From: Neurospora intermedia
Lineage: Eukaryota > Ascomycota > Sordariomycetes > Sordariales > Sordariaceae
Direction of reading: 5' to 3'
DNA length: 64,000 nt
Assembly (NCBI GenBank): GCA_037102815.1
Contig: BTPP01000006.1
Coordinates: forward strand, 186,001 to 250,000
Translations under genes and position numbers: made by a program
Shown here: positions 11,762 through 23,600 of the stretch, one piece after another
Position numbering within the stretch: position 1 is the stretch's first letter
Layout: each line of letters begins with the position of its first letter
The notes under the pieces: model-generated
The model's database searches: none
What the model saw: only the letters and a program-made list of their open reading frames with translations
What the model was told of the DNA's origin: nothing

Positions 11762-12917
11762 TTAAAGAAGCATGGCGCCGGCGAAGAGGGCAGCGCCGAA
11801 AGAGGCAATGCTCATGGCGAGCTTGCCAGCACCGCCGGTAACGACGTTGCCGCTCTTGGTGGCCTCGGTGGCGTCGCTGGTGGAGCTGCTGCCGTTGTTG
11901 TTGTTGAGGGTGCTGTCGATGGGGAGCGAGGAAGAGCCGGAGGTGGAGGAGGCGGAAGGGACGGCGCTCAGAGTGGTGGCAGTAGAAGAGCCAGACTTGG
12001 TGCCAACGTCCTCGGTAGTAGAGGTACCGGTGAGGACCTTGATGCTCTGCCAGGTGCCGCTCTTGTCGCCGTACTGGTACTCGGTGGCGTCCTTGGCGCC
12101 GGTGGTACCGTCACCACCCATGAAGTCCTGAATCTTGATGCTCTGGTAGTAGCCCATGAAGGGACCCTCGTTGAAGTCGGTGATACCGCCGGCCCACTCA
12201 ATGGTACCCTGGGCGGCGTCCTTGCGACCGGCAACCCAGGTGCCGAGCTTGATCTGCATGGGAGTCTGGGGGAAGCCGGCGCAGCCCTTGGCATCGGCGG
12301 CCTTGAGGGTGCGGACGACGGCGCCGTCGATGATCCAGTCGAGCTGGGTGGGGGTCCACTTGATGGTGTAGGTGTGGAACTCATTCTGGGGGTTGGCGAC
12401 GGTAGAGAAGCCACCGCGGTCGTAGGTCTCGGTGCAACCCTTGCTGAAGTAGTTGGTCTGAACCTGGGTGGTGTCGCTGCCGATCCACTCCCAGTCAATC
12501 TCGTCGAGGTCGTCGGACTGAAGAACGAAGCTGGTGACGACACCCTTGCCGAAGGCGGCCCTCACGGTAACGTCGACCTGACCGAAGAAGATGTAGCGAG
12601 AGCTGGCAACGGTAGGAGCATCCGTCTCCTTCTTGATGGTGTAGACGGCGCCGAGCTTGTTGTCGTACTGGAGAGTAGTGCCGACCATGTTCTTGAAGAA
12701 GCTGTCGGCGCCCTTGGTGAAGTCGATGTTGATGATTTCCTTGCCGACGGCCTTGTCATTGGGGCAGGCTGGAAGCAGTCAAGTTAGCCACTGTTTTTTT
12801 TTCTTCTTGATTTTTCATCTGGTGAAGCATACTCTTCTTGGTGGGATCGCAGTCAGTGTAGGTCTGAGCGGAAACAAGCGAGGCAAAAGCCAACGCGGTA
12901 AGAGTCTTGATTTGCAT
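11762..12917 (-). CDS. GPI-anchored Crh-type GH16 cell-wall transglycosylase
   Basis: Two exons (12917-12833 and 12768-11762; 64 bp intron) encode about 363 residues. The product begins with a signal peptide (MQIKTLTALAFASLVSAQ), then TYTDCDPTKKTCP, a Cys-containing start of the mature protein. The GH16 catalytic motif DEIDWEWIG carries the two catalytic Glu and central Asp, followed by NEFHTYTIKWTPTQLDWIID and GTWVAGRKDAAQGTIEWAGG. The C-terminal 100 residues are Ser/Thr-rich and end in a hydrophobic tail (LAMSIASFGAALFAGAMLL) typical of a GPI-attachment signal. Crh proteins transfer chitin chains onto beta-glucan in the cell wall. No chitin-binding CBM18 module is visible. Related fungal names include Crf1 and the Asp f 9 allergen family. 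The start at 12917 was chosen over one 8 codons upstream because it gives a cleaner signal peptide. Strong, codon-biased C-rich third positions suggest high expression. Confidence 0.94.
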
Positions 12918-14477
12918 GATTACTGATTTGGAGGAGGTCAAAGGTTGTATCGAAAAGGTCGGTTGTTAGTGGGAGCAAAGGACTGTAGCTGAAGGCAAGA
13001 CAAGCAAGATAGCGACTGTGGTGTTCCGAACGAAGGACTGTAGATACTTCTAGCTGACCGGGAATGGCGAGGTAGAAGGGTCAAAAAAGAGGATGTGCGA
13101 AGGAGTGTGTTTTGAAGACTTTACGAAACAAGGGAAACGAAGGAAGAAGAGGGAGAAATGGAGTCCGGGTTGGGGGTGGAGATGTTCCCAGTCACGGTCG
13201 GTATCTCCTCCATGTCCATGTCCATGGATCCTTCGGTGCTCCTCTCGCTTGATCCGTTAACGTGATGGAGCCAAGCTCGTGGACGTCAGCATTAGCGGAT
13301 GCGCACTGGACAACCGGTTTTACCACTTATTTCCGCCAGCCTTGGCCAACACCATTTACCCCGGAAACTGGAGAGAGAGCGTATAAAAATTGAGGAAGCC
13401 CTGATTACCTTCATGTTTTACATCAAGAACCAAGGTCTTGTGTGGAATTTTGGCCAAGTTTTGGAGTATCGAAATCTGTGTGTAGAGGTAGTGACCTGTG
13501 CGTGGTGCGCATAATTCTTACCGTGACTGAGCGAGCCAACTGAACTGAACAAAGTGACTAGCATGCAGTCAGTGGGTAAGTATGGTAGCGCCTGCCTTGC
13601 GGCCCCTTGACCCTTGCTCGCTCGCATCTCCTTTTTTGGGCAAAAAGTTAAATGAGCAACCCTTGCTTCTGGTGCTGCCGTTTGTCGTTCCTGCCGTAAC
13701 AATTTTCTGTCCTGAAGCCAATGTCACCCTCCCGAAGCAGCCAAGGCAACGTCTCAGGCCCGACCAAGCGTTTCCCAGGCGTTCCCAACCTAGGTAGCGG
13801 CAGCAGCGCCGCGCTCAGGGGAGAGCCAACATCACCAATCAGATGCCATGGCAGAGATCCTTGCTGGGGTCTGTTGGGCACGCTGCAGATTTGTGGCGCG
13901 GCGAGCTCATGTCAAAGTCATGGACCCCCTGGTCAGCAGTCTCACATTCAGGGGGGCTTCACCTGCTTGGCGTTCTGGCTAATATTTTGTACGGGAAGCA
14001 TCCAACACGCCAACACCAACGAAGGAGCGGAAACGGTCAAAAGGCAACACAATACGAGATTCTCATGCCTCTACACTAGTGTAGTGTCGACAGTGGATAT
14101 TGACGGCACTATCCACTCGCGGAATCTCGGATCCATCCCTATCGTGAGATCCCAAGACTCCCAAGCAGGCAGCAACGACTAGGCAAATCTTGGATTGCCA
14201 TCTTGGCTTCGCAAAGTCTCCAAAGGAAAGGGTGCACAACGGCAACACGGCGTGGTGTTGAGGAACGCTCAAGTTGACGTTACCAACCAGCTGTGTCCGT
14301 GGCAGTGGTGGCAGCGGTGGGCGTCGGCAATTGTCCTATGAATTGCCTCTCCCTGTCTCAGCTCTGGATGAACACAGCAGAAGCCTCGAAACGCCCCCGG
14401 CTGTCGATGCTGGTTTCACAGGCCGAGTGAGGTAACCTAGATGATGGCATCGTGGGATATAGTGTATCTAGTGAGTA
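12918..14477. other. Upstream region of GH16 gene and start of gene-poor tract
   Basis: The first 400 bp is the likely promoter and leader of the minus-strand GH16 gene. It contains a repeated CATGTCCATG word near 13210-13230. Beyond it, to the MITE at 14478, short open frames on both strands show no recognised domain. No RNA gene was seen. Confidence 0.4.
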
Positions 14478-14835
14478 CAGTAAAAACCCCTGCTTTTGCA
14501 AATAATTCCGGCAGCCAGATTTCTTAGCAAAAGGGGGGGTTTTGCAAAGGAGGGTGCATGCGCACGGACCAGAGATGAACCTCTTGGCCAGTGGATGACT
14601 GCCAATAAACCGAAAAAGTGGGTCCCCTAGAGCAGCCGCCCCCCCCCCGGTACAAGGGTATAAGTGTGCTCTCCCACCAAAACCAGACCCCTGCTTTTGC
14701 AAATCCGGGCCATCAGCATTGCAATTAGCAGTTAGCAGTCCTTACCACCAGAGGGAATGCGGGCAACCAAAATCTTTAGCAAAAGGGGGGGTTTTAGCAA
14801 AAGGGGGGGGGTAGCAAAAGCAGGGGTTTTTACTG
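14478..14835. mobile_element. Non-autonomous pogo/Fot1-like MITE (Tc1/mariner superfamily)
   Basis: The ends are perfect 22 bp inverted repeats, 14478-14499 and 14814-14835, starting CAGTAAAAACCCCTGC. They are flanked by TA on both sides (14476-14477 and 14836-14837), the target duplication of Tc1/mariner elements; TIRs beginning CAGT are typical of the pogo/Fot1 branch. The 358 bp body has no transposase reading frame. Internally, GCAAAAGGGGGGG-like words occur near 14526, 14779 and 14798, and a copy of the subterminal CCCCTGCTTTTGCAAAT word lies at about 14688. These suggest iterated transposase-binding sites or an internal duplication. The intact TIRs point to recent movement or homogenisation. 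Family assignment is inference from the ends. Confidence 0.85.
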
Positions 14836-17800
14836 TACAAGATCGACTTTGAATTGGCGCACCATCGAGCATCTGTTGGAAACGGTGAAACGGGAGCTAA
14901 ACAGATCTCCACGCCAACTACAGATAATGTTTGTACACGTGTGGCATCTCATTCGAGCAGATACCATCACTTGCGCCCTACGGAAGTCCTATCGGGTTGC
15001 ATAAGGCATCTTCCATGTCTCCGGTGTGTCAAGCACGGAGCACGCCCACCAACAGGAAAATCAGCAACTGAAGTTGGTGATGTCTGTCAACATGTGCACG
15101 AAAGGCGTCAGCGAATACTTTATCTAGTTCTTGCTTTCTTTGCGCTCAGGCGGCTGAGTTGGATCATGCATATCCTCCATACATATGCGCTGTCGCAATC
15201 CAATGCATATGTATGTACCGGAACCACCTACCACGCTACTTGGCACCTGTCTGCCAGTGAATGAGTGCTAGGGGTCCTTTAGGGGTCTTTCAGGGGTAGT
15301 GCTTGGTCCAGTCACGAGCGCTACAAGGCGAGAGCCGTGGTTGCTCTGGAAATCTCGAGAGGCCCAGACGCCCTAGGCGCCGATCACATTCCCAAAGCCG
15401 AGAATGAAAGAACAACCCAACTTGGTTGCCAATCAATCGGCGGTTTGGAAGAGTTCGGATAATGGCCAAATTAGCGAATGAAGGCAATGGAATCGGTTCT
15501 GGAAGGGCGAAAAAAAGAAAAAAAGAGGGAAAGATGAAGCACTGTTGTTACTTACTTGAAGCGAAACCACAGGATTCATCCCATGGGTTTCGCTGTTGCG
15601 TCTCAAACACCAACCAAGAAGGAACGAGCGAATTCCGTCTTGGAATGAAGAGCTCTTGACAGAGGCAATGAGTAGTGTCGGTAAACTCATTCGTTGATCA
15701 AGTGATCCATGATAACGTCGGGTCGTCTGTAAATCCCGTCGCGGGGCGTGGCGGCGGATTTCCATGCATTCCATGATTGGTAGCGTGGACAATGCATGAG
15801 ACCCACCACCTATATAAAGTATTTCGTTTGAGGTTTGTCGTCTGCTCACCGCCGCTAACACACTAACCTTTCCTCTCTTATACTGGGCCATGAATTGTTA
15901 GCGGGTCATTTCAGATAATGATCATCTTCGAACAGCATCATGGTGTTCTTCCAGGATTTGGCCATCGTCCATCCTGCAAATTTGCCCCGGCCATGATAAC
16001 ATGGATAGACACCTCAAAACCAAATACACCTTATTCTGACGTCTTTTTGGCATTTGATCTTCTTCTTCCGTATTTTCTCATGACTTCCCGAACATTACGC
16101 TCCCCTCTGTTTGCGACAATGCCTCATGGCGCTCGGACATGGCGCTGCCCGCCCTGCCATCTGGTTCGAGCTACCCATGATCTAAAACAGACTTTACCTA
16201 ATTAATGACTTCGTGACGCCCCGACTACCCAGTTGTTGGGCACCATGAACAAAGCAGATGATACTAGCAGGCAAGACACAGCAGTGCCTATAAAGGAAAA
16301 GCATCATGGCCTGGAACATGGAACGTTTCCATTCCTGCCTACCTACTGGAGTTGTGACATTTTCACGATGGAACTGAAGGGACTAGGAAACCATGATGAT
16401 TCCCAAAGTGAATCTCATCCTCCCACGATTCCGTCGCAACCATCAAAGCCACTAGCCCACCCACCCATGCTATTTTAAGCCCTCCGCATCGTTAACCTCA
16501 CCCAAGTCAGCATCAATGGCACTAACCACCGCCAGATGGACCCGACGTTTGACCCTCTTTTTGTGTCCCCTCGGCAACAGCGAAAGCGGTCAAGATGGAT
16601 GCGATCGTGTGGGCACGGTTTTGGACATTCGCGTGGCTTTTTTGGGGGGTCTCGTGATACGGACGGGGACGGAATCCCGGCACTACACTGCTTTGGCGAT
16701 GGAGTCAATCAGTAGACACGAAAATGGTGTTTTGCAGTCTAGTGTAGACTGGGCAGCATAGCCACATCGGCAGAGTCCATAATGCGCGCTTTCCAGATGG
16801 ACCAGCAGAACTTTGATAGTAGTTCTCGCCGCTGGCTCTCAAGAATTCAAGAGCCGTGCAACGAAGGGAAATGTTTCTCTTTTCCTACTATATTTGAGAA
16901 AGAAAGAAGCTTCAGTTCCAAGAGGGCTCCCTGACTGGGCATGTTGCTGCCATATTCCTTCTTCCAAGGCGGAGGCGATTTGCGACAATAGCAAGTGCTC
17001 CTTATCATTTCTCAGTACATCACGTAACACTTGTCGTTTCGTCAGCAATCGTGGGTGTGATATGAACCTAATACAACGAGTCGACGACAGCAACTTGCTC
17101 ATTCATCTTCCCGGCCTTGACACGATAGTTGATAGGGCCGGCACTAACCACGGTAACACCAACTCCAACCGACCCGGTGGTCCCGTCCTGGCCTGGTGGT
17201 CCCGGCGGTCCCGATGTGGATCTTGCGACCCTCCGAGCATGGGTCTTGGCACTTGCCCAAACGGTGACCTGCCATTTCTGTGATTCGTTCACTTCGCCGG
17301 GAAGTTACGGCCCCCCGGAGTTCGGAGGTTACTGCCGTACCTCAGTCCAGCAACGACTGCCGAGTGGCTTCCTACCCGGCTGCCGGTTATCATTCAGACC
17401 TGCCTGAGGACGGGCTGTGACTGCGTGGAAGGAAGTTGCACCTTCCGCTTGCTCACCGGGAGCGTGCCGACCGGAACTGACCGAAAATGGACATCGCCAT
17501 GGGGACTTTCCTCCGTCTTTCCTCTCACTCGAATACCCGCCTTGACCTGTGTAGCTACCGTACTTTCGTGTTACTCGACCCAGAAAGAGCTTGCAGGCAG
17601 TTGAGGGCAGCCCTGGGCCATGGACACTGAGTGCTCTTTCATCTATCCAAAGATATTCCATCCTCTCTGGTCGTGATCTCCACTACCTCATTCAACTCTT
17701 CCACCGTCTCTCTATGAAGCCAGTCTCATCGGCATCAAGATTGACCATCCCGCCACTTCTTTGATGCAGGTGCGCACTGGTTGACGTCTGGTTGAACGCG

Positions 17801-18150
17801 GACCAGCCCCCGTTGAACCGCATACTTAAACTCCTCCATCCCCCAAACAAATTCCGCCTTTTTCTCCTCTCTCTCCCATCAACCCATTGTCAGCATATTT
17901 TTGCTACATTCCTATTGTTTTTCCATCTTTTCCTTTTGCTTTTTGCTTGATGGCTTGTGCCGTCTTTGCTGTTTCAATAACAGCGGCTTAACTTGTGCCT
18001 TGCACCATCCCTGTACTGCACACAAGCCCCAGAACATTTTTGCGTCTCGCAAAATAACTACAGAGTCGATTTCTGCCTGAGCGCTTCATTCCCGAGCTCA
18101 ATCCCGTTCAGGGAAAACCTCCCAAGTCCAAGCTGCCAGTGCCGACCTCG
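14836..18150. other. Gene-poor DNA right of the MITE
   Basis: No intact gene recognised over 3.3 kb. Present are AGGGGTC-type short direct repeats (15269-15296), an A-rich patch near 15510-15530, and a minus-strand 74-codon frame (17068-17292) with a short collagen-like stretch that I could not support as a gene. C/T-rich sequence from 17690 to 17960 resembles a fungal promoter or leader and precedes the coding remnant that follows. Confidence 0.4.
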
Positions 18151-20640
18151 ACCTTGGTTTCGGGATCTTCCTGACGACGAGACTCTTTTGACGAGATGAC
18201 GTCCGTGTCAAACTGACCCGTGGTCGGAAAATGACCAAGGACGGCTCGTTCCACTCGAGGTAAATAGCATGCTACCCTACCAATAATCCGTTTTCATCAA
18301 ACTGAACTGACGTTTTCCTCTTCACAGAATCAACCCCGAGGTCTATAAGTCATTCGACCGAGCCCACCTCTGATGAAAATTGGGGGATTTGAAGAAGCGC
18401 AGTGTGCTCGTGGATCATGTCGTAAACGAATGGCAGTCAGAGAAAATGATAAGAGTCCGGCAGGTTTTGGAGCACGACGGACCACAGCAGCTGGGAGAGC
18501 TCCACTGAAGGCGTTGCAGCGCGGTCAGTAAGCTGGTTAGTGTAGGTCGCTTTCAATCTCGTCCACCCTCATCGGTTCCCGTAGGCAATACATTCTCGCC
18601 CACCCTGCCGCTCCGGTATCGACAATCACATATCTCCCCTTCATACACATCGACTTCGCCGGGTAACGTCCGGACCTCCCAAAGGCGTGAACGTTCGCTG
18701 ACAATTTGGTCTATCATCAGTGCCACTCGCTTGTGAGCCAACAGAGCAAGCAACCATAGGCAGAATGTGGTGCGAATGGCAACAACCACCACTCACTTGC
18801 AGGCGAGGGTACAGAACCTTGGGGTTGGGAAACAAATTCGCTCAACAATTTTGGGTTCATGTGAACTCTCAAGCCCAGTCACCCCTTTCCTTGCTCCCGG
18901 CATGGGCCCGGAGCCTCTGGTCTTTGATCCCGGCCTTGTGATTCCTCCCGCCATGTTACCTGACCGAGGATAACAAGCTCATGGTCGAGAAACTGTATGG
19001 AATCATCTGGCAGGTTTGCCCGACCATCTGCGATGTTGAAAGGGCCATCCAGTTCTATGAGCCGCACTTTAGGGGGAAGCTCACCTTCATAATGGTGAGA
19101 CGAATCGGCAGACGGCTGAAGCGGACATACGGATGGATGGGGTTGATGATTATTTCGAAGAAGGGATGGTCTGTGCCAGTGGGCATGGAAGACCATATTC
19201 AGGATCAGAGCGAATGTATGTCTGGAAGCGGGAAAGGCGATGGAGACGAGGACCTGGATGGCGACTTTGGGGACCATTTAATGGGGGACTCTGAACCTTG
19301 ATGAATCGGACGACCTGCTCAAGCCTCGCTACAACTCCTTCACAGGAATACCAGCACTCTCAAAACGAGACTTCTGCTGCGGGGAGGCGGACATGAACGG
19401 CAAAACGCATGTGTTCGGTGTTGAAGAAATCGTTGATATCATCAGCGAAGAGAAAAAGGAAAATCACAGCTCTGCACACTTTCGAGGTGATTATCTGGTT
19501 GGTTGGTTAAGGAAGAAAGACGAATGATTCATGAAATCGGTGGTGATGGGGGTGTTTGCGATGGTTTACAAAAAGAGAAAAAAAAAGAAGAAAAAAAGAA
19601 AAGAAGAGAAAAAAAAGAACCAACTGGGGAAAATGGCGGCATAATGCACAACGAGGGCAGAAGCAGATTGGATTCATGTTCCAGACGTGGACATCAGTCC
19701 CACCCGTTTGTTAGGTCTGTTCAGTGGCGGTGGTCAAGACAGCAAAACGCCACAGCCATCATCTATCAACCGTCAGAAATGTCGCATCTACAACAAAGTT
19801 TACCATGACAACACCCATCTCCGTCCTTTCCTGTTGGATCTCTAAGACCTCTTAGCCCATCGAACAGGAACTGGATCAAAGCGGGTCAGAGGAGGAAAAA
19901 GACGAGACGAGGAGGTTTCATTTTTAGACTGCCAGAATAGCGACTGCAGACTCGAACTTCAGGTTCGTCAACGCTTGATAGCTCTACACTATCCACAACT
20001 TCCACTTGATATCAAACAGTTAGAGAGAACAATATAAAATTGTTTAAACAGCTTCACATTGGGATGAATCGATATTTAACAGCGTTGAGGTCCCTAAACA
20101 TGGCGACGCAAAAGCTGCCCCGAAGCGGACATGAACTATTATGAGATTCATTGGCCGAAATACATCCCACACCTTTGGCGTTGTCGAAGGGTCTCTAGAA
20201 AATTCGAAAGACGGGCGGATACTCTCAAAAATTGGTTACGAATGATGGATCCGCGCCCTTTGTGGAAAGAAGCTTACCTCTACACAGAAAGAGCACCTAG
20301 ACTTCATGGCGGCCTTCGACTCGACCGAGAACAAGACGGTACCTACTGGTAGTTTGTATGATCGAATTCTCTACCGTACCCATAAGGATAAGGAGGGGTG
20401 TGATACGAAGATTAAGAATGCCGAGATGAGGAGATGATAACTTGCAGGACAGTGTTGACCAGGCGAGGGATTATGATGAGGTGCTTTTTCGGCTATAACC
20501 CGGACAACGACAGCGACGAAGATCATACACTCCCCAGATGTGTCTCGCGGCTGGAATATGATGACTACGATGAGAACGAGGAGGGTGATGATAACCAGCA
20601 TGACAGTGATGATGACTAGGTCGCTAGGTGGATAGGATAA
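18150..20640 (+). pseudogene. Broken multi-segment coding remnant, family unrecognised
   Basis: Several plus-strand stretches read like real protein but are not joined in one open frame. The first (18203-18505) includes a credible 68 bp intron (18260-18327, GTAAAT donor, CTGAC branch, CAG acceptor) and reads GRKMTKDGSFHSR into INPEVYKSFDRAH, then SVLVDHVVNEWQSEKMIRV. The second (about 18967-19100) reads NKLMVEKLYGIIWQVCPTI. The third (about 19315-19525) reads YNSFTGIPALSKRDFCCGEA and ISEEKKENHSSAHFRGDYLV. The fourth (about 20140-20430) reads HTFGVVEGSLENSKDGRILS and KEHLDFMAAFDSTENKTVPT. The 3' end is Asp/Glu-rich. Several interruptions separate them. I do not recognise the family, so no function is proposed. 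It may be a decayed host gene or, less likely, a gene with more introns than I can place. Confidence 0.45.
19567..19620 (+). repeat. A/G-rich microsatellite
   Basis: Purine tract of A runs separated by single or double G (aaaaagaag words), lying inside the remnant region between its third and fourth coding-like segments. It may be an expanded spacer or intron of the ancestral gene. Confidence 0.7.
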
Positions 20641-23600
20641 AGCCAGAACAATCATCTACACGTCTTGCTCACACAAGAATCACATTTTCTGATCACATGC
20701 CTATCACATCCATCCTCTTCAAATTTGGAATTCCAGTTTGACAGTCTTTCTCAGGCTGGTGTCATCTACACGTCTGGCTTTGTGGTGTGCAATGAACGAT
20801 TGAGCAAGATTGGAGCGTGTCTTGTGTCTTTCTAATTTTGATTTCATTACAAAGTTTTTTTTTCTCAGACATCTTTACCTTTGAGTGGAATAAAAGTTAT
20901 CACTCACCAATGAGCCACTGCTCGGTGGGACACGTCCCCAGCGCAACCATTTCAAGAAGCATACATGCTAAGCAGGTACACTAGAGGTAGTTAGCTGTAT
21001 TGTGGACAGCATGTACCAATAACATCCTGTTCAAAATGGGTCAGCTCGCAAAGTCCTTCAGTTGCAATCGGTATCATGCCTGCCTACCTAGCCAACTAGG
21101 TAGCCAAGACAGAAGAGAACACAAGGAATGGAATGAGTGACCGAGTTACAGCCACCACCCCAAAGATTGACAAGTCTACCTACCGGGCTTCATGGTCTTG
21201 GCCTGCTCATTTGGGAAAGGGAAATGGGGAGTGTTCGTTTTCTATACCGGCTACCTATCGCTACTTGCCCATGTACTCCATTCGGACTCGCTTAGGCGGG
21301 CCCTTCCCGAAAGGGACTGAGACGGTATCATGATCCGTGCGTGATATCTCTTGATAGGTGCGTAGATGCCATAGATATGTATGTATGTATAGCAATGGTA
21401 GAGGTAGATGAGTAGTAGGTAATAGGTAGGTAATAGGAAGTAGGAAGTACAATTGAACACCACAGGAGGCCTCTATAGCCTGTACATTCCTAGTTGTAGC
21501 AACATATTATGGTATACCTCTACAATCAAAGCGATTCCATTTTCCTATGTAGGTCTGCTTGTCCGTAATGGTTACCTATGATGCTCTACCCGACCTGAAA
21601 ACCAATCTACACTACCTACTACCGCTACCTAGGTGACTGACATCCGAGGATCGACTGCTACCTAGAGGTACTCAGTTGTCATTCGGGCTGTAGACGGGAA
21701 TATTGGCGACCTACGCAGGACCTATGTATCCCAAAAGAAAGCTGCCTGCATTTAGAGACCGAATGACCGGCAAGTCGGCAAGTCGATGGCTGGCTGGGCT
21801 CTTTGTAGCCCAACAAAGATTGGTAGTTTAGAACAAAAAACTTGATGTATTTCTTCGGTATCTGTGAGTAATCACACTTGGCACAGTCATCATTGTTGTC
21901 GCCGCCATTCTCCTCGTTGAAGTCCTTCAATCAAATACCCCCGACCGCTCTTCAAGGAAGACGAAGTATGTAATCCATGTATACCCTACGTGGCCATAGC
22001 ACGGATGTAATGGAAGCAAAAGAACGGCACCTCATATCTCGGATTCGATTCGGGCTCAAGCGAATATACTTACCAAAACAAACTTGCACTCGAGAAAAAC
22101 TCTTCGGCAATGCGGTACAGCGAGTGAAAGATGAACAGTATTAATATTGCCATATTATGGCACCTATACTGGAGCAAACTTCATATTCAGAGCCGCATGC
22201 TAGAATACCTCTAGTGAGCAGACGGGTAACTAGAACTCTGCGTTTAATACAAGGCACATTTCTTTGACACTGAAATATGTTTTTGAAGGAGAGTGAATAT
22301 CTCTCTCTGCTATTTGAGAACTTGACCGATGGTTTCCAAAGCTAGATGAAAAAAGAAAAAAAAAAGAAAAAAAAGAAAAAAAAGAAAAAAAAGAGATAAA
22401 AAAAACTTAAGAGAAGGCGTGAACTCAGCTCTTAACTTTCAAGTTCCCAGGCTCCTCCAACACGTTGCTAGACTACAGTTAGATGAACTGCGCTGTATTT
22501 GCTAGAGATATCGTGGAAGATAAGCAAGCACGATCATCCTCACAAGATGATATTCGATGAGCGATGCCGGAAAAGCCAAAACCAAGGACACGTGGATAGT
22601 CCTAATGATATGGAGGAGGCCTCCGATGGTATGACGTGAAAGATCGTGCATATGTGGTGAAGTGACTTCTTTGAATTCATAGTGTAGTGTACACTAGTCG
22701 TCGTCGATGAGGGTTTGTGACTGCGGGGGGCTAGTGTAAGTTGGGGGTCTTTGTGTGTCCCTATTAGGCAATGGGAGCCGATGGGAAGAGTGGGGGTACG
22801 ATTCACATAACCGTTGTCGCGATCATTTCCCTTTCTCAATCGTTGAGTGGTGGTCAATATTGTCTCTTGTCATTGTCGTCTCCGTGGGGCATCTTTGCCC
22901 CGGCCCCTGATCAATCCCGAGATTGGTGTAGCCAAGACGTCCCTCATCGCGAAGCTTTGAATGAGTACCTACCTAGGCATGAGATAATATGTCATGTGCA
23001 GACGGAAATATCGCGGATCACGTACGAGATGGTGATGCCTAGCACAACACAACGTTGCGGCAGTTCGAGCTGTCATGGAGAAAGGCGGGGAATAAGGAGG
23101 GGAATGGGGAAAACATGCCATGAAATCATGAAGAAAATGGAGCACTCTTGCTGTGAGGAAAAACGAAATTGGTGGATAAAGGTTGCAGAGGAGAGGTACT
23201 GCGAGAAGAATAGACTAGTCAGGTCAGGAGTTTATGCGATGGTAGCCCACGAGGTGTGCACGTCAGGTACCTACATGAGACCCCCCAGTGAAGGGATGCA
23301 AATCCGATAACAAAGGCACAGCCCCTCTTGAAACTCCAAGTTGGATCGTGTTCAGAGAACGACACTCGTCAAAGTTCGGCATCAAATATCCGAAGTGTAT
23401 GGCAAACAATCCCTACCCGCGGAGATACTCCAATGGGTTATGCAAAAGGAAGGCGAGCGGAATCGTGGAGAATGGCATAAACGACAAAGTAGTTTCCTGT
23501 TAGTCAATGATGGCACAGAAGCTGGAGCGGTGTAACAAACGATGCTGGATTGATGGAACTTCAGCTCCTCTCCGCGTCTCATACACTCACCTCAACTTCC

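Noticed and set aside
11654-12787. 377-codon open frame on the plus strand
   Set aside because: It is Gly/Ala/Val-rich and lies exactly opposite the strongly codon-biased GH16 gene; such antisense openings follow from its C-rich third positions.
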